The translations under genes and the position numbers were made by a program. A stretch of DNA of 19,227 nucleotides, from NCBI GenBank assembly GCA_964575675.1, contig CAZNRY010000070.1, positions 1-19,227 on the forward strand. The letters run 5' to 3'. The notes beneath the pieces were generated by a model, which did not search any database, was not told where the DNA came from, and was given only the letters and a program-made list of their open reading frames with translations. This document shows positions 7,292-14,812 of this stretch, piece by piece. How positions within the stretch are numbered: the stretch's first letter is position 1; each line of letters starts with the position of its first letter. Origin of the DNA: CAZNRY01 sp964575675 (lineage in GTDB: Bacteria; Eisenbacteria; RBG-16-71-46; CAIMUX01; VGJL01).

Positions 7292-8224
7292 CTAAGCAAT
7301 CGTGTTCGAGAGAAGACCCAGGCGCTCGATCTCCAGATCGATCCGGTCGCCCGCCTCGAGCCAGCCCCCGGCGGCCTCGGGCCCGAGCTCCAGAATGCAG
7401 CCGGTCCCGACGGTCCCAGATCCTAAGAGATCTCCCGGGCGAAGCCGGACATCGCAGCTCGCCCTGGCGATCATCTCCTCGAAGCTCCAGTGGATCGATT
7501 TCCAGGACCCGCGCGAGATGAGCCGCCCGTTCCGCCGGGCGGTCATCGCGAGGTCGTATCCCTTTCCCGACCGGGCATCGTCGATCTCATCCGGCGTGAC
7601 CAGGGCGGGGCCGATGCTCGTCGCGAAGTCCTTTCCCTTTGCGGGGCCCAATCCGACTTTCATCTCCTCTGCCTGGATGTCGCGCGCGCTCCAGTCGTTC
7701 AAGACGCAGTAGCCCGCGATGTATCCGGATGCCTCCTCGACCGGGATGTCCCGCCCGGGGCGGCCGATCACACAACCGATCTCGAGCTCGAAGTCCAATT
7801 GCCGGGTCGCCCTCGGCGCGCGGATCTTTTCCTCGGGGCCAAAGATCGCGCCGTGGTTCGAATAATAGAAGACGGGGATGCGGCCCCATTCTTCGGGCAC
7901 GGCGAGTCCGCGTCGGGCCCTGGCGTTCCTCACGTGTTCCTCGAACGCATAGAAATCGCGGAAGGAGTTGGGGCGCGGCAGGGGCGCGGCGAGGCGGACC
8001 TCGTCCTGGGCGTATGAGGGAACGCCGGTCGGATCACGAAGGATCTGCTCGCAGTGAAGCCGGGCCGGATCGCTCGCGATCACCGCCACCGCGTCGGGCG
8101 GAAAAGGGCCGCGCGCCGCATCCCATGCGGCGGCGGGGTCGAGGATCCCTTTGTCGGTCAGGAGGCCGACCCTCGGCGCCCGCTCGGTCTTCGCGTCAAC
8201 GAACAGGACGAGACGCAATCGCAT
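7292..8224 (-). CDS. Fumarylacetoacetase (FAH family hydrolase)
   Basis: Probably hydrolyses fumarylacetoacetate to fumarate and acetoacetate, the last step of the pathway. The 310-residue product has a small N-terminal domain and the FAH catalytic domain from about residue 85. Metal and active-site candidates, aligned from memory with mouse FAH (Asp126, Glu199, Glu201, Asp233), are Asp90 in RDFYAFEEHV, Glu146 and Glu148 in LDFELEIGCVIG, and Asp177 in VLNDWSARDIQ, with GKDF near 197-200. It is shorter than animal FAH (about 420), so by sequence alone other FAH-fold hydrolases are possible; the hppD-hmgA setting decides. Start is uncertain: GGAGGG directly abuts the ATG at 8224, whereas the TTG at 8218 has six-base spacing and gives the common MRLVLF-type N-terminus. 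Confidence 0.88.
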   Translation of the reverse strand: MRLRLVLFVDAKTERAPRVGLLTDKGILDPAAAWDAARGPFPPDAVAVIASDPARLHCEQILRDPTGVPSYAQDEVRLAAPLPRPNSFRDFYAFEEHVRNARARRGLAVPEEWGRIPVFYYSNHGAIFGPEEKIRAPRATRQLDFELEIGCVIGRPGRDIPVEEASGYIAGYCVLNDWSARDIQAEEMKVGLGPAKGKDFATSIGPALVTPDEIDDARSGKGYDLAMTARRNGRLISRGSWKSIHWSFEEMIARASCDVRLRPGDLLGSGTVGTGCILELGPEAAGGWLEAGDRIDLEIERLGLLSNTIA

Positions 8225-8263
8225 CCCTCCGCGCCCCGCGGGGCCCCGCCTGGCGCTTCCTTG

Positions 8264-9358
8264 TCAGAGGTTCCCGCGGCGCGCTTGCTCGCGCTCGATC
8301 GACTCGAAGAGCGCCTTGAAGTTCCCCTTGCCGAAGCCCTGAGCGCCCTTCCGCTGGATCACCTCGTAGAAGAGGGTGGGCCGATCCTGCACCGGCTTCG
8401 TGAAGAGCTGCAGAAGATAGCCGGCGTCGTCTCGATCGACGAGGATTCCATGCTCGCGGAGGAGTCCGAGGTCCTCGTCGATCTCTCCGATCCTGGCCGG
8501 CAATGCGTCGTAATAGGCGCCGGGAACATCGAGAAACGTAACACCGCGCGCGCGGAGCTTCGATACGGTCGCCACGATGTCGCCGGTCAAAAGGGCGATG
8601 TGCTGGATCCCCGGGCCGGAGTTGAAGTCCAGGTATTCTTGGATCTGGGAACGCCGCAGCCCCGGCGCCGGCTCGTTGATCGGCAGCTTGACCGACCCGT
8701 CCGGGCTCGACATCACCTTCGATCGCAGGGCGGAGTGCTCGGTCGAAATGTCGCGGTCGTCGAAGGTCATCATGTGGTGGAAGCCGAAAATCGATTGGTA
8801 GTAATCGACCCACGCATCCATCCTCTCCTCCTCGACGTTCGCGACCAGGTGGTCGATTCTGAGGAGGCCCGTTCCCTCCGAGGCGTCCTCGACCGGCTCG
8901 AAGCCGGGCAGGAATGTGCCGCGGTAGGCGTCCCTCTGGAGGAAGGTGTGGATCACCTCGCCATAGGCGCGGATGCTCGAGCGGACGATGCTCCCCGTCC
9001 CGTCCTGAACCTGGCGGGGCGTGTCTGCCCCGACGGCGCCCGTGCGGATCGCTTCGTCGTAGGCCATCTCCGCATCACCGACCTCGAAGACCACGTTTCG
9101 GACCGCGTCGCCATGCGCCTGCACGAAACCAGGAATCTCTCCCTCCGGCGTGACGGCGGCGGTCAGAAGCAGGCGGATTTTCCCCTGCACGAGAAGGTGG
9201 CTCGCGCGGTCCCGAATCCCGGTCTCAGGACCCGCGTAGGCCGATTCGGCGAATCCGAAAGCGGACCGATAGTAGTGCGCGGCCTGCCGCGCGTTGCCGG
9301 CCCATATCTCGATGTGATCGATTCCCGCGACGCCCAAGGGCGACTCTCTCCCGCTCAT
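8264..9358 (-). CDS. hppD: 4-hydroxyphenylpyruvate dioxygenase
   Basis: Converts 4-hydroxyphenylpyruvate to homogentisate and CO2 with O2 and Fe(II), the entry step of this operon. The 364-residue length is normal. It has two vicinal-oxygen-chelate domains: the N-terminal one from GIDHIEIW at about 12, and the catalytic one from about 166. The iron ligands are His170 (RIDHLVANVEEERM), His253 (GIQHIALLTGDI) and Glu332 (LFYEVIQRKG). The C-terminal family signature GFGKGNFKALFESIE is present. The ATG at 9358 has AAGGAG nine bases upstream and matches the usual N-terminus; the frame is open further upstream, but that part is Arg-rich and would overlap the promoter. It is the first gene of the operon, followed by fumarylacetoacetase after 39 bases. 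Confidence 0.96.
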   Translation of the reverse strand: MSGRESPLGVAGIDHIEIWAGNARQAAHYYRSAFGFAESAYAGPETGIRDRASHLLVQGKIRLLLTAAVTPEGEIPGFVQAHGDAVRNVVFEVGDAEMAYDEAIRTGAVGADTPRQVQDGTGSIVRSSIRAYGEVIHTFLQRDAYRGTFLPGFEPVEDASEGTGLLRIDHLVANVEEERMDAWVDYYQSIFGFHHMMTFDDRDISTEHSALRSKVMSSPDGSVKLPINEPAPGLRRSQIQEYLDFNSGPGIQHIALLTGDIVATVSKLRARGVTFLDVPGAYYDALPARIGEIDEDLGLLREHGILVDRDDAGYLLQLFTKPVQDRPTLFYEVIQRKGAQGFGKGNFKALFESIEREQARRGNL

Positions 9359-9389
9359 CCGCGTTCTCTCCTTCCAGAGCAATCGAGCG

Positions 9390-9418
9390 AGGGTAACAGA
9401 CGCTGATGTCCGCGACAA
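9390..9418 (-). promoter_or_regulatory. Putative promoter of the homogentisate operon
   Basis: On the minus strand TTGTCG (9413-9418) and TACCCT (9390-9395) are separated by 17 bases. A TG one base before the -10 gives an extended TGnTACCCT element. Transcription would start about 25 bases before the hppD ATG. The same extended -10 and nearly the same -35 recur in front of nuoA, which raises confidence a little. Confidence 0.42.
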
Positions 9419-9516
9419 GCGGCGCCGGGAGCGCGGGCGGTCCAAATACGCCTGGTCCGGTCGGGACGGCAGGCTGTACCATGGTCCGTGGCCAGCCAGA
9501 CAGGGAGACCGACGCC

Positions 9517-10728
9517 ATGGCAACCCGCTTCCGATCGCTCCGGCCCTTCCTTCTCATCGCCCTCGCCTTGTGCCTTTCGAGCCCTTCTCCGTCCGAATCG
9601 ACTACTCGGGTGGTCGCGCCGGATGGCTCGGGTGACTACGTCAGGATTCAGGATGCGGTCGACGCCTCTTCGACCATGGACACGGTGCTCGTGCGCCCGG
9701 GGACATATTACGAGAGCCTCGACCTCGGCGGCAGGGCGCTCTCCCTGATCGGCGAGGGCGGCGCGGAGGCGACGGTCGTCGACGCGGGCGGCTCGGGTTC
9801 GGCCCTGGCGGTCCCCTTCACGCCCGGCGGACCGCTCCTGGTTCGCGGGCTCACGCTGACGAACGGCAACGGCACCCTCTCGCGCGGCCGAAAAAGGGAC
9901 GAGCGCTGCGGCGGCGGGGTCTTTGTCGAGCTCGCCTTCGGGCGGTTCGAGGACTGTCGCATCGTGGGCAACGTCGCGAACCACGGCGGGGGAATCTATG
10001 TCCTCTCGGGAGCGCCCGAGTTCGTCCGGTGCACGATCTCGGGCAACTCCTCGGGCGTCGGGGGAGGCGTTTCCGTCGACAACGATGGCGGGGTCCTCCT
10101 GAAGGACTGCGCGATAACGGGCAATGACGCCGTCTTTGGCGGAGGGCTGAACGCCTTCCGCGGCGCGATCCTCCTCGACGGCTGCCGCGTTGTTCGCAAT
10201 CGGGCTTACTTGGCGGGGGCGATCCGCATCGTCAACGCCGGGGCGCGGAGCGTCCGGGTTCGAGATTCGCTGATCGCCCGCAACGGCGGAGATGTAGGGG
10301 GGGCGATCCATTGCTGGTACGGATCGCTGCAGATCGAGTCGACCACGATCGCCGAGAACGACTCGATCCCGTCGGTCGGGCTGGTTCTCGAAGAGTCCGA
10401 CGTATCGCTGATCTCAACGATCGTCGCGGGTAGCGGTCCGGGAGACCTGATCACCTGCCTGAACGGCCAAACGGCCATGGACTGCGTCGTTCTCTGGCCG
10501 GGGCAAACCGGCGGGATCTCCTGCGGGCCCGACGGGACGGTCCTCTTCGCGGATCCGCTTTTCTGCGACGCCCCGGCCGGCGACTATGCCCTCCGATCCG
10601 ATTCTCCGTGTCTTCCCGGTCAGGGCCCCGCGGGCTGCGGGCTGGTCGGCGGGTTCGGGCTCGGCTGCGAGGTCCCGGTGCCCGTCCGGCCGGGAAGCTG
10701 GGGGGCGTTGAAGGCGCTGTTCCGCTGA
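9517..10728 (+). CDS. Secreted right-handed parallel beta-helix repeat protein
   Basis: A 403-residue exported protein with a signal peptide at about 1-27 and a beta-helix fold. The region APDGSGDYVRIQDAVDA near 33-49 and the PGTYYESL turn mark the first rungs. From about 150 to 300, short repeated rungs with Gly-Gly-Gly turns and C-x-I-x-G/x-N patterns occur (NHGGGIY, SGVGGGVSVDNDGG, VFGGGLNAF, GDVGGAIHC). Such proteins often bind or cleave polysaccharides, but no catalytic residues of a lyase or esterase could be assigned. The C-terminus has a Cys-rich region followed by a tail ending WGALKALFR. The start at 9517 gives a clean signal peptide and has AGGGAG nine bases upstream; ATGs at 9406 and 9481 would put about 37 or 12 residues before it. 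Confidence 0.82.
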   Translation: MATRFRSLRPFLLIALALCLSSPSPSESTTRVVAPDGSGDYVRIQDAVDASSTMDTVLVRPGTYYESLDLGGRALSLIGEGGAEATVVDAGGSGSALAVPFTPGGPLLVRGLTLTNGNGTLSRGRKRDERCGGGVFVELAFGRFEDCRIVGNVANHGGGIYVLSGAPEFVRCTISGNSSGVGGGVSVDNDGGVLLKDCAITGNDAVFGGGLNAFRGAILLDGCRVVRNRAYLAGAIRIVNAGARSVRVRDSLIARNGGDVGGAIHCWYGSLQIESTTIAENDSIPSVGLVLEESDVSLISTIVAGSGPGDLITCLNGQTAMDCVVLWPGQTGGISCGPDGTVLFADPLFCDAPAGDYALRSDSPCLPGQGPAGCGLVGGFGLGCEVPVPVRPGSWGALKALFR

Positions 10729-10845
10729 CCCGTCGGGCTCGCCTGCCGTTCTGCACGAACAGGGTTCCACCGGGCGCGCGATCGAGCTACTATCCAGATC
10801 GTGCTATCGATCGATGGGGCCGAACCGCCTCTAGGAGGAGAATGA

Positions 10846-10971
10846 ATGTCATCGAAACCGCAGGGCCCGGCCGAAGGACACCGCTCCACCCGCAGGGTCG
10901 CTCTGGACATCTTCATGATCGTCGCGATCCCCTCGGTCGTGATCTACATCATCTCGAAGGTCTGGAAGTAA
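10846..10971 (+). CDS. 41-residue single-pass membrane protein
   Basis: A small gene with a near-ideal ribosome binding site, AGGAGG at 10834-10839, six bases before the ATG, and a TAA stop. The product has a polar, basic N-terminus (residues 1-17, with RSTRR) and one hydrophobic segment at about 18-36 containing Ile, Val and a Pro, and it ends SKVWK. An overlapping ATG at 10842 is in another frame and is too close to the Shine-Dalgarno. Upstream, GTTCCA (10764-10769) and TACTAT (10788-10793) at 18-base spacing form only a weak promoter candidate. It lies between the beta-helix gene and a glycosyltransferase gene on the same strand. I recognise no family. Possible roles are a small transporter or secretion subunit, or a membrane-enzyme regulator, but none is shown. 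Confidence 0.68.
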   Translation: MSSKPQGPAEGHRSTRRVALDIFMIVAIPSVVIYIISKVWK

Positions 10972-11049
10972 CCTGATCTCACCGCTCCGGCGGCCCGGCG
11001 ATCGATCGTCCGCTCGCCCGTCCGAGTCCGGAGAGCAGAGCCGCTCCCG

Positions 11050-12177
11050 TTGAAACCGGTCAGAACTCTCTTCATCGCGACCACCCTAGCCGTGGGCGGG
11101 GCGGAGCGGATCGTGCAACACCTCGCGATGCGCCTCGACCGCTCGCTCTTCGATGTCTCGTTGACGACGCTTCGTGAGCCGGGGGGGATCGGCGAGGAGA
11201 TCGCGGCGGCCGGATTGGCCTTCAAACATGGATGGACGGGGGGTGGGAAGCTCGATCCGCTGCTGCTCGTCCGGTTGCGCGCGTGGCTGCTGCGGGAGCG
11301 ATTCGAGATCCTCTACTTCCTTGACCACCCTCACGCGATCTTCCACGGGATGATCGCCTCTCTGGGGACCAAGGTCCGGCTTCGCGTCATGCCGGTTCAC
11401 ACGATGGGGCGGTGGGGGGGGCTTCCGAGCGTGCCCCGCTCGACACGGGCCTTTCTGCCCCGCCTCGACCGCGTGATCGCGATCGCCGACGCTCAGCGCG
11501 AGTACCTGATTCGAGAAGAGGGGATCCCGCCCGAGAAGATCACCGTCATCAAGAACGGCATCCCGGTGGAACAGCCCGACGCGGCGACGCGGATTGAGCG
11601 GCGCGCCGCCTTGCGGCGGGAGCTTAAGATCGATCCCCGTTGCCCGGTGGTGGCGATTCTGGCCGTGCTGCGTCCCGAGAAGAACCATGAGCTGCTGCTC
11701 GAGGCGATTGCGCGGATTCGGACGCGGCTTCCCGATCTCGTTCTGCTGATCATCGGGGACGGTCCGCGGAGGAGCTACCTGGAGGCGGAATCGCGGCGGC
11801 TCGATCTCACCGGTGTCGTGCGTTTTTTCGGGGCGCGGCCTGGCGCCGCAGGGTTGTGGCCCGCCGCAGATCTGGCCGTCCTCTGCTCGCATCCCAGGGT
11901 CGAGACGCTCCCTCTTTCGCTCATGGAGGCGATGGACGCGGGGATCCCCGCGGTCGCGACCGATGTCGGCGCTCTGCGGGAGCTTGTCGTCCCGGGCGAG
12001 ACCGGCGAGCTCGTCGCCCCGGCAGACCCCGAGGCCTTGGCCGCTTCGATCCTGCGAGTCTTGACCGATCCTGCGAGGGCCCGCATGTATGGGGAGAACT
12101 CCCAAGCCCGGATCGCTGACCGGTTCCGGGTGGAGACCATGGTCCACGAAACCGAAAGACTTCTCCTGACAGCTTAA
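11050..12177 (+). CDS. GT4-family glycosyltransferase
   Basis: A 375-residue retaining glycosyltransferase of the GT-B fold, probably adding a sugar from a nucleotide donor to a cell-surface glycan or lipid. The N-terminal domain opens with a TLAVGGAERIVQHLA motif near residues 12-26, typical of GT4. The C-terminal donor-binding domain begins near 190 and contains VAILAVLRPEKNHELLLEA, then LLIIGDGPRR, and the E-x7-E region ETLPLSLMEAMDAGIPAVATD near 300. The start is TTG 11050, where the protein begins in register with the family; Shine-Dalgarno support is weak, with only GGAGAG about 14 bases upstream. The acceptor and sugar cannot be read. It follows the 41-residue gene by 78 bases and ends near an AT-rich pocket. 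Confidence 0.88.
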   Translation: MKPVRTLFIATTLAVGGAERIVQHLAMRLDRSLFDVSLTTLREPGGIGEEIAAAGLAFKHGWTGGGKLDPLLLVRLRAWLLRERFEILYFLDHPHAIFHGMIASLGTKVRLRVMPVHTMGRWGGLPSVPRSTRAFLPRLDRVIAIADAQREYLIREEGIPPEKITVIKNGIPVEQPDAATRIERRAALRRELKIDPRCPVVAILAVLRPEKNHELLLEAIARIRTRLPDLVLLIIGDGPRRSYLEAESRRLDLTGVVRFFGARPGAAGLWPAADLAVLCSHPRVETLPLSLMEAMDAGIPAVATDVGALRELVVPGETGELVAPADPEALAASILRVLTDPARARMYGENSQARIADRFRVETMVHETERLLLTA

Positions 12178-12235
12178 TTAGCCGATTTTACTCTATTTTC
12201 GCTAAGGATAGGCGCTTGGCTCGGTCAGGCCGCCA

Positions 12236-12258
12236 CCCCGGCCGTCCGGGGCCGGACG
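12236..12258. terminator. GC-rich hairpins between the convergent glycosyltransferase and tdh genes
   Basis: Two overlapping inverted repeats lie here: CCCCGG/CCGGGG (12236-12241 and 12246-12251, loop of four) and CGTCCG/CGGACG (12243-12248 and 12253-12258). They sit three bases downstream of the tdh stop and about 60 bases after the glycosyltransferase stop. Between the latter and the hairpins is an AT-rich stretch (12171-12210, about one third G+C) with two T4 runs. There is no T-run directly after the stem in either direction, so terminator function is only plausible. Confidence 0.35.
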
Positions 12259-12260
12259 CG

Positions 12261-13310
12261 TCAGGGGATCAGGACGATCTTCCCGGCCTTGATCGGCACT
12301 TCGGCCAGAAGCTCGAATCCGCGGCGGAACTCCTCGAGAGGGAGCTTGTGCGTGATGACGGGCCGGATGTCGAGCCGCCCGCTGGCGAGCAACTGCGAAA
12401 CCTGGAGCCAGGTCTCGTACATCAGCCGGCCGTTGATTCCATAGAGCCGCAGCCCCTTGAAGATCACGCCGTTGTTCATGTCGATCGACAGTCGGCCGTC
12501 CGGGAGCCCGAAGGCCGAGAATCGCCCGCCCTTGCGGACGAGCTCGAGTCCCAGGTCGAGGACCGACTGCAGGCCGACCATGTCGAGGACGACGTCGGCG
12601 CCGATGCCATTCGTCTGCTCCATGACGATCTTTCGCACGTCATCGCGTTGCCCGTTGAGGACGACGTCGGCTCCCATCTGGCGCGCGATCGCAAGCCGCC
12701 CCTCATTGATGCCGACGACGAAGACGCGCGAGGCTCCGCTCGCCCGTGCGACGCCCGCCGCGAAGAGACCCGTCGGGCCGTCACCGAAGATCAACACCGT
12801 CCGCGCGGTGACCGGTTCGACCAAGGTCGCATAGACCGCGTTGCCCAGAGGCTCCTGCGCGGCGGCGATCTCGGGAGGGATCGCGGGGTCGTTCTTCCAC
12901 ACGACGATCGCCGGGACGGCGATGTACTCGGCGAAGCACCCGTCGCGATCGACGCCGAGGATTTTCAGATTAATGCAGATGTGCATCTGGCCCGTCATGC
13001 ACTGCACGCAGCGCATGCAGGGGATGTGGGTCTCGGCAGAGACGAAATCCCCGGTCTTCAGGGTCGCGACGGTCGAGCCGACCTCGACGATCTCGCCCGC
13101 GAGCTCGTGGCCGAGCGTCTGGGGGATCGTCCGAATCCTCGACTCAGCCCATTCGTTCCATTGGTAGATGTGAACGTCGGTCCCGCAGATGCTCGCCGCC
13201 TTGACGCGGATCAGGACTTCATCGGGACGAATGCGCGGGATCGGGACCTGCTCGAGCTCCGCTCCCGCCTCCCGTCACTTCTTCACCACCGCCCGCATCG
13301 TCTCAGCCAT
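12261..13310 (-). CDS. tdh: L-threonine 3-dehydrogenase, reading frame interrupted by TGA at codon 12
   Basis: A zinc-dependent medium-chain dehydrogenase that oxidises threonine to 2-amino-3-oxobutyrate with NAD+. Read from ATG 13310, the gene has 349 codons plus the stop, close to E. coli Tdh (341). Catalytic zinc and proton-relay residues are Cys42, Thr44 and His47 in SICGTDVHIYQWNEW, and His68-Glu69 in LGHELAG. Four structural-zinc cysteines are at 98, 101, 104 and 112. The NAD-binding glycine motif FGDGPTGLFAAG is near 166. The C-terminal part also matches Tdh closely (VIFKGLRLYGINGRLMYETW). The ATG has AAAGGAG eight bases upstream and a good promoter. Codon 12 is TGA, and no ATG, GTG or TTG follows in frame until ATG 13016 (codon 99), which would lose the catalytic zinc site. 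The gene is either inactivated, read through, or carries a sequencing error. No kbl partner is nearby. Confidence 0.85.
13275..13277 (-). other. In-frame TGA inside tdh (codon 12)
   Basis: Read on the minus strand, the codons run AAG AAG TGA CGG GAG. The residues on both sides (MRAVVKK before, REAGAELEQVPIP after) continue the normal Tdh N-terminus in one frame, so the defect is one codon and not a frameshift. The base after TGA is C, generally regarded as a weak termination context. Confidence 0.9.
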
Positions 13311-13367
13311 CCCCGGAACTCCTTTCGGAGCGAAGAGCCCTCTCCCATGCCGCCGCAGCCCTCGCGC

Positions 13368-13397
13368 AGTATAGGAACCGCGCGCGGGGATGGTCAA
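13368..13397 (-). promoter_or_regulatory. Sigma-70-type promoter of tdh
   Basis: Minus-strand TTGACC (13392-13397, five of six consensus bases) and TATACT (13368-13373, five of six) are 18 bases apart. Transcription would begin near 13361, giving a leader of about 50 bases before the ATG at 13310. The TGA in the -35 box is also the stop codon of the upstream transporter gene. This is the best consensus promoter I found in the window. Confidence 0.6.
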
Positions 13398-14755
13398 GGC
13401 GCAGGGGGATAGAGCCCCCGGTTCCGAATGTCCCGGTCCTGCAGGAGCATCAGGATGCCGGCCAGGATGAAGAGGCAGGAGGCGAAGGCGAATACGGCGG
13501 CCGTGCCGAGGATCGAATAGATCGCGAACCCCAGGCTTGGGGCGAGGATTCCGCGGATTCCGGTGAGCGCGACGTGCATCCCCTGGAAGGCGCTCGCGTC
13601 GGAATCGCCCGCGAAGTGCATCGATCCCAGGGTCCACGAGAGGTTCACACCCGCCATCGCGCAGCTGAAGAAGAAGAGCCCGATGTAGACGAGGCCTACG
13701 CGGCCGGGGATCGACGGAATGGTCGAAACGAGCAGGCATATCGGATAGAGGGAGAGGAGGAGGAAGATCCGCCCCGTGAAGAGCAATGGGCGCAGGCGGC
13801 CCAGGGCGATTCCCATGACGGGGCTCAAGAGAACCAGCCCGATCTGCGACCAGAGCCCCTTCGTGGCCGAAAGCTGGTGGTAGTCCATCGAGAGCTCGCG
13901 AACGATGTAGAGGGGAAGCACCGGCAGCAGTCCCAGGAAGGCAAAGCCATAGACCATGAAGTTGCGTTCGAAACGGACGAACTGCGGGTTCTCCCGAAAC
14001 ACGCGCGAAGCGAGGCGGAGGCTCGTCCCAATGTCGGGAGGGCTGGCATCTTCAGGGCCCGGGAGAAATCGGCGGCGGAGGCTCGCGATCCCGATCTGGA
14101 TCCAGCTCAGCGGGCCGCGGTTCACTCCGGCAGAGGCCTCCATCCGGTAGAGGTGATAGGCGGAGATCAGCCCGCTCAAGCCGGCCACGGCGAAAAGCCA
14201 GGGGTACAGGTTCTCCCGACGCTCCAGGATCGAGCCGCTCACCAGCGTCGCGGCGATGGAAACGGCCGAGCCGAGCGACGTTGCGACCGCGAAGCGAAGA
14301 GGCCGGACCGCTTCCTCGTAGCGAGTCTGGTAGATCGCGTTCGTAGCCGTGATCAGCAGGGCCGTCGCGACGGCAAAGAGGAAGTTGACCGCGATCATGC
14401 AGGCCGATGTCTGCCAGAGCAGCAAGAGCGCGAGGGGAAGGCGCCCCATGACCACGGCAAGGAGGAACGACCCGGCCTTCCGCCGCCCCAAGACCGCGCC
14501 GGCCCAATAGAAGGAGAAGAGGTTCGCCGCGGGCCCGAGGGTTGCGAGCAGGGTGACCTGCCAGCCCGGCGCCAAGAGGGTCTTGACGAGGATCACGTCG
14601 GTCAGCAGAACGATCCCGCCCGTGATCCCTCCCCAGAAGCTCGACAGGAGGTGTTCCCGGAAGGCATCCCGCTCCGCGGGGGAGGATCCCTTTCCGGGGA
14701 TGAACATGGCCCATGCTCTGGCTAGGGGCGGGAAGGGGGGGATGGAACGCTCCAT
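13394..14755 (-). CDS. MFS-type multi-pass membrane transporter
   Basis: A 453-residue integral membrane protein with about 10-12 hydrophobic segments, arranged as two bundles joined by a hydrophilic loop at about residues 215-265. It has a major-facilitator look: a basic GRRKAGS loop after an early helix pair, a second cytoplasmic GRLRP loop in the C-terminal half, and Gly/Ser-rich helices. No substrate-specific motif was recognised. The start is uncertain: ATG 14755 is the longest and fits the promoter, but no Shine-Dalgarno is close; ATG 14707 (residue 17) is an alternative, also without one. It is divergent from the nuo operon and lies upstream of tdh on the same strand, separated by 83 bases that hold the tdh promoter, so the two are probably separate units. 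Confidence 0.8.
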   Translation of the reverse strand: MERSIPPFPPLARAWAMFIPGKGSSPAERDAFREHLLSSFWGGITGGIVLLTDVILVKTLLAPGWQVTLLATLGPAANLFSFYWAGAVLGRRKAGSFLLAVVMGRLPLALLLLWQTSACMIAVNFLFAVATALLITATNAIYQTRYEEAVRPLRFAVATSLGSAVSIAATLVSGSILERRENLYPWLFAVAGLSGLISAYHLYRMEASAGVNRGPLSWIQIGIASLRRRFLPGPEDASPPDIGTSLRLASRVFRENPQFVRFERNFMVYGFAFLGLLPVLPLYIVRELSMDYHQLSATKGLWSQIGLVLLSPVMGIALGRLRPLLFTGRIFLLLSLYPICLLVSTIPSIPGRVGLVYIGLFFFSCAMAGVNLSWTLGSMHFAGDSDASAFQGMHVALTGIRGILAPSLGFAIYSILGTAAVFAFASCLFILAGILMLLQDRDIRNRGLYPPAP

Positions 14756-14784
14756 CGGGTGCCGGTAGCTTGCTCCTCTGGCGG

Positions 14785-14812
14785 ATGTTATCGGTTCCTG
14801 ACCCGTTGTCAG
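14785..14812 (-). promoter_or_regulatory. Putative promoter of the divergent transporter gene
   Basis: Minus-strand CTGACA (14807-14812, five of six consensus bases) and TAACAT (14785-14790, four of six) are 16 bases apart. A start near 14778 would leave a leader of about 23 bases before ATG 14755. The -35 box overlaps that of the nuo promoter on the other strand. Confidence 0.4.

Noticed and set aside
8054..9406. 450-codon plus-strand frame over hppD
   Set aside because: The minus strand encodes complete HppD with iron ligands and C-terminal signature; the plus translation is antisense noise.
13275..13277. Whole-genome recoding of TGA as an amino acid
   Set aside because: TGA ends several genes here at the correct length, and TGG is used normally for Trp, so a general recoding does not fit.
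12216..13412. 398-codon plus-strand frame spanning tdh
   Set aside because: Considered because tdh is interrupted. The translation is Asp/Arg/Glu-rich low complexity, while the minus strand holds the conserved dehydrogenase motifs, so the plus frame is a shadow.
13574..14725. 383-codon plus-strand frame over the transporter
   Set aside because: Highly charged low-complexity product, the expected complement of a hydrophobic multi-helix protein on the other strand.
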